Assembly (NCBI RefSeq): GCF_029227915.1
Contig: NC_079881.1
Span: forward strand, 21,923,501 to 21,987,500
Length of the DNA stretch: 64,000 nt
Direction: 5' to 3'
From: Hydractinia symbiolongicarpus
Lineage: Eukaryota; Cnidaria; Hydrozoa; Anthoathecata; Hydractiniidae
Below are positions 60,601-64,000 of this stretch, one piece after another (the first letter of the stretch is position 1; each line of letters starts with the position of its first letter). Below the pieces are notes generated by a model that was not told the origin of the DNA, searched no databases, and saw only the letters and a program-made list of their open reading frames with translations. A program made the position numbers and the translations under genes.

Positions 60601-62835
60601 CTCATCTTAGTGCGTGTGAACAAGTACCTATTTATTAGTACGTGTGAACAAGTACCTATTTATTAGAACGTGCGAAGAAGTACCTTTTTATTAGTAAGCC
60701 TGAACAAACACCCTTAAGGGTGTAAGTAAGGTTTGCCATGCCTTTTTCGTCATTTTCAATTATAAAAATGGTAGGCGAGTGTGACCAGCATATTTATTGA
60801 AATGTAAACAGTGCTACTTTGTGCTTCGATAGCCTAGAATATTTAAGAAGCTAACATTTCGCGGAAGAAAAATTAGCAATATTTTTAAAACTTTATCTTA
60901 CAAATTTTTGGCCGTCTTTTTAGCCGAAATTTTCCTCGCCAAAGTTTTCGATTTAAAGTATCTGACAACGAGCAAGATTTTTTAGGTCAATTTCGCAGTT
61001 CATTCATGTAGTCTTTTTCAGCTGAGAATGGTCGAGCGAACAGCTGCTTGTTAGCGCATGTACTAAAATATCTTCTTTAACATAACAGAATCTTTAGTTA
61101 GTTATATTTTGTCAATGCTTTCTGTCAATGACTTCTATACCTTGAGGTTTCTCTGTCCTCTCCCTTGCATATTTGGCATGTAGGCACCGCTTTACAGTAT
61201 AAAATAAATGGGATAGGCTGGGATAGAGAATGCGCTTGCAAAGATTTAAAACTTGGTAAAACTTGGTACTTGTGTTTTTTCACTTTTTTTTATCTCATTT
61301 TTTATCTCATTTTTTATCTCATTTTATATCGCGTTTTTAACAACAAAATATTCTACTTTATTAGAGACTTACAACACGTTGGTATGGCTGCTGCCGCTGC
61401 ATCTCTCAGCTCTTCTGAACCCGACATTCATAACCGCTTACGTGAAGTAAGTATGAACGATAGCGATGACGACGTCATTGGATTGTCGGAACGTCTTGAC
61501 AAACCGTCTGAACCACGGCGAAGTCGAAAGCAGGAGAAACCAAGAGACGTGCAAGAAGCTGATCAACATCCTACCGAAGATTTGTCTGCGATAATGAGAG
61601 ATAAACCAAAGGCTGAAGTTAGTCCTCCTAAAGAGCCAGTGCATCGCCCTGTGGTGCCGAAAAATGAGGATTTTCCTTCTCTACCCGGTGCTAATAATAT
61701 CCAGCAATCAATTCAAAAGAAGCGCGAGGAAGCCTTTCCAGCTTTAGGTCCACCTATGAAGGTTAAACAACCACCGAAAAGTCGGGCGCCTACCCACGCT
61801 AACAAGGGATGGACGGAAAGCATAAATGGTATCCCAATAAAAACGAAGAAGAAGGGGAAGACGAAATCATGGAGCCAACAGTCAGGTCGTTCAAAAGTCA
61901 GTTCAGAAGCAGACTTTCCCTCTCTGTCTTCCAGCAAACCAAGTAGTAATAACGAAAGCGATTTAAACTTTAGAAAACCACCCGGTTTTAGTGTCGAAGA
62001 AAAAGCAGAAAAAACTGCATCAAACGGTCTCAGTAAAAGTGAAGGTTTGAAAAAAGACCCTACCTCGGTAAAAGTGAAGACACCACCAGGATTACAAACA
62101 CCTCCAACGAAAAAACAGTCGACAAAATCAGAACCCCCTGGTCTTAGAAAACAGTCCGACAAACCTTTAGTTCAGAAGGAAACTGCAAAGAGTCAACCAC
62201 CTGGTTTTGAGAAACAATCTAATAAACCGTCAGCTAAAAAAGAAACTGCAAAAAGTCAACCACCTGGTCTTCAAAAACAGCATGATGAGCATTCCCTTCG
62301 AATGGAACGAAACATGCGTTTACTAGCTATGTTGCAAGCTTACTTAGATGATTTTAACCTGAGCGTCTTCAAAACCCTGTCCGGCGAATTTCGTCGTGAA
62401 CTCAAAAATGCGGAAGAGTATTACATAGGAATTAGAGAGTTGTTAGGTGAAAACTTGAAGTACGTGTTTTCCGAGTTAGTCGCGTTATTGCCTGATGAGA
62501 AGAAGCAGCAGCAATTACTGCTGGTGCATAACAACGCAAAGGTACTGGCAAAGCAGTGGAAGGAGGTACAGGAGAGTGCACCTCCTACTAGTTACGACCC
62601 CCCAGCAGTATGGGGTGCGGCTAATGTTAATAAAGAACCGGTTGAAATTGCAATGAGTCGTTGTGGCGAATGTGGGCAAACATTTCCGAAGGATAAAGCT
62701 TTGGAGCACATGGAAAGTCACAGTGAAGATTTTCCGGCTTTACCAACTGACGTGAAGAAAAAAAGAACGCGTAATTTTGCGCCAATCAATAATAGTTATC
62801 GACAAATTAGGGTGGAAAACGCATGGGGTAAATAA
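54601..62835 (+). CDS. ZNF598: ZNF598 E3 ligase, collided-ribosome sensor
   Basis: ZNF598 ubiquitinates 40S proteins on collided ribosomes and, with GIGYF2/4EHP, represses the stalled mRNA. Exons (plus): 54601-54822, 58386-58899, 59440-59575, 60329-60553, 61365-62835; phases agree, 855 aa (human 904). RING finger: C29, C32, C44, H46, C49, C52, C65, C68. Exon 2 begins VVFCK, as expected after the RING, and carries C2H2-like fingers (CTECGEK, SHRGHPECKFCDDRF, FWCHFCEHDGKQDYY). The middle is acidic/arginine-rich and low complexity. The long last exon has five PPGF/PPGL motifs, the type bound by GYF domains, four FPSL/FPAL motifs (EDFPSLPG-like), a conserved helical segment (IRELLGENLKYVFSELVALL) and a final zinc finger (CGECGQTF). 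An in-frame upstream Met at 54562 would add 13 residues. Confidence 0.95.
54881..55108. mobile_element. TIR element 1 in ZNF598 intron 1
   Basis: About 228 bases. The left end CCTGCTTAGCGGGATATCGC (continuing CGCTAAG) pairs with the right end CTTAGCAGCGATATCCCGCT (continuing AACTGG). No ORF. Target-site duplication is not clear. Confidence 0.75.
55425..56634. mobile_element. TIR element 2, 1.2 kb, TSD TATGTT
   Basis: Terminal repeat CAGGCCTCGTCAGGAA at 55425-55440 and its complement at 56619-56634 are perfect over 16 bases, with inverted GTGCGATCGCACG-like subterminal motifs. TATGTT flanks both sides. The interior is AT-rich with no transposase, so it is non-autonomous. Confidence 0.85.
56809..57420. 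mobile_element. TIR element 3, 612 bp, TSD ATAGA
   Basis: Left CAGTACAGGATCTTTCCCCG (continuing ATCGAGTGAG) pairs with right end ATCAGGGAAAGATCCCGTAC ending TG. ATAGA flanks both sides. Extra CAATCGGGTGG / CCACCCGATCG motifs lie subterminally. No ORF of a transposase; non-autonomous, superfamily not assigned. Confidence 0.85.
60554..60710 (+). repeat. 28-bp tandem array starting at a splice donor
   Basis: Six imperfect units of TACGTGTGAACAAGTACC followed by TTTTTATTAG begin exactly at the GTATGTG donor of ZNF598 exon 4. Each unit resembles the donor and the exon end AATAATAG. Confidence 0.85.
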
Positions 62836-64000
62836 ACTGCCTTGTTTTTGTTTGCGACTGATGTGAAAAGATTTCTTTTGTGCTTATTTACCCAGAGAAA
62901 CGTTTTGAGCAATATCCCAAAAAATTATTTTTCGGTAAATTTTAAAAATGAATTAAAGCGCGAGAGTATTTTCAAACTGAACGGATGACTGACCAATTAA
63001 ATCGTATTGTTAATTTTCTAAATTAAATCCACAGCCTCTTATACTCCTGCCTCATTATTTGTTTGGTACTGTGCGTACTCTGCTCCTGTATGTGGACCTT
63101 AATTTGAATCTCTTACCTTAACTTTCACCCTTTTCGTTAAGATTTCAGAGGTCTGTGTCATTCACGTACGTAATTGTTGTCCATAGAACGTCTTATAAAC
63201 TGAATTGGCAATGTGCATTTCAACCAAAATCACACGATTTATACCCTTAATCCCCTCCCTCCCTAATGTCAGCCGGTATTTCGCGTACTTATTTTTTCAC
63301 GTGTGTTTCTCTTCATCCTTTAATTTTATTTGTTGAGGTGGTTATACTGATGCTAAATTTTGTGTGCAAGGTAATTTATCACCTTTTAACAGGAACGAAT
63401 CAGCGGGAACGTTTGGCGAAACAAAGAAAATGCGAACTAAGGGAAAACAGATTTGGTCTAAAATTCATGATTAATTCCCTATTTTTCATAATTTTTTTTT
63501 AAGACACACATCTGGCAATATCTTGTTTTCTATTTTACTACTTCTCTTACTTGTTCATAATTTTTATCTAAATTTGGGATAAAATAAAAAATGAATTTCG
63601 CCATGTCAAAAAGAACCTGCTCACAATTCTTGGGTAGTATTTTTCTACCCGTTTACTAAAAGATTTAAGTATAAAGGAGAAGTGTTACTTTTTTTTGTTA
63701 TGTAAATTCTAAATTGAGATTTTTGTTATCAGCAAGTGTTTATCTGCTATTTTATATATATTTCTATATTTAGTAAATTTAAAGATAAAATAGTTACTAT
63801 TTATTACGCATGTACGAGTTGGGAAAAAATACGAATTTGACAAATGAACTTGAAATTCTATATATTTTTTGTATTTTGTATATTACCAAGATTTTGTGAG
63901 AGCCTTTCAGGGTGAAATCTTGATGGCACTTTCGCTACGATCGATAAATCTAATCTATAAATCTAAATCTTTGCAAATACTCTTAACATTCCGATCCGGT
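62836..64000. other. ZNF598 3' flank, no further gene
   Basis: The sequence after the TAA stop should include the 3' UTR. AATAAA-like signals occur near 63580-63592 (AAAATAAAAAATG). The ORF at 63266-63502 is hydrophobic then basic with no recognisable domain and is not called. Confidence 0.5.

Overview
This is a nuclear genome segment of an invertebrate animal. It is AT-rich and intron-rich, introns are short to medium with GT/AG borders, and repeats fill much of the rest. The gene complement (ZNF598, GTF3C4, ZMYND11, a secreted Frizzled-related protein) is metazoan. The AT-rich sequence, the small non-autonomous TIR elements, tRNA-type SINE remnants and a PHD-bearing LINE fit a cnidarian, probably a hydrozoan. 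That taxonomic call is inference from general appearance, not a database match. No prokaryotic, organellar, CRISPR or viral gene is evident.

Five multi-exon protein genes could be reconstructed exon by exon, with splice phases that agree throughout. From left to right they are: (1) 4198-9315, minus strand, an unrecognised 366-residue type I membrane protein with a poly-threonine stalk and a tyrosine-rich tail; (2) 16849-20501, minus, a 336-residue secreted Frizzled-related protein with a Frizzled CRD and an NTR domain; (3) 30043-38487, minus, ZMYND11/BS69, 13 exons, 793 residues; (4) 43239-53951, minus, GTF3C4/TFIIIC90, 9 exons, 850 residues; (5) 54601-62835, plus, ZNF598, 5 exons, 855 residues. 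Genes 4 and 5 are head to head with about 650 bases between start codons, so they probably share a bidirectional promoter.

The gaps (about 1-4.2 kb, 9.4-16.8 kb, 20.5-30 kb, 38.5-43.2 kb) and the larger introns are repeat-rich. They hold a decayed PHD/endonuclease/reverse-transcriptase LINE (about 39.96-42.1 kb) ending at a hairpin MITE and a roughly 260-base (AT)n tract; a hairpin MITE family with CCTCGTCCCCAGG-type termini; three separate TIR elements inside ZNF598 intron 1, two with recognisable target-site duplications; tRNA-derived SINE fragments; dispersed repeats carrying TGACGTCA palindromes; and several minisatellites, including a 42-base array of GGCGGGAA-like units in a ZMYND11 intron and a 28-base array that starts at a ZNF598 splice donor.

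The genes do not form one pathway. ZNF598 acts in ribosome-collision quality control, GTF3C4 in RNA polymerase III initiation, ZMYND11 in chromatin reading, and the sFRP in extracellular Wnt modulation. The most novel items are the unrecognised receptor-like gene with its 19- and 35-nt microexons, the apparent loss of one aromatic-cage residue in the ZMYND11 PWWP domain, and the apparent paired loss of two NTR cysteines in the sFRP. All models are read by eye; transcript data would settle UTRs, start codons and any missed small exons.
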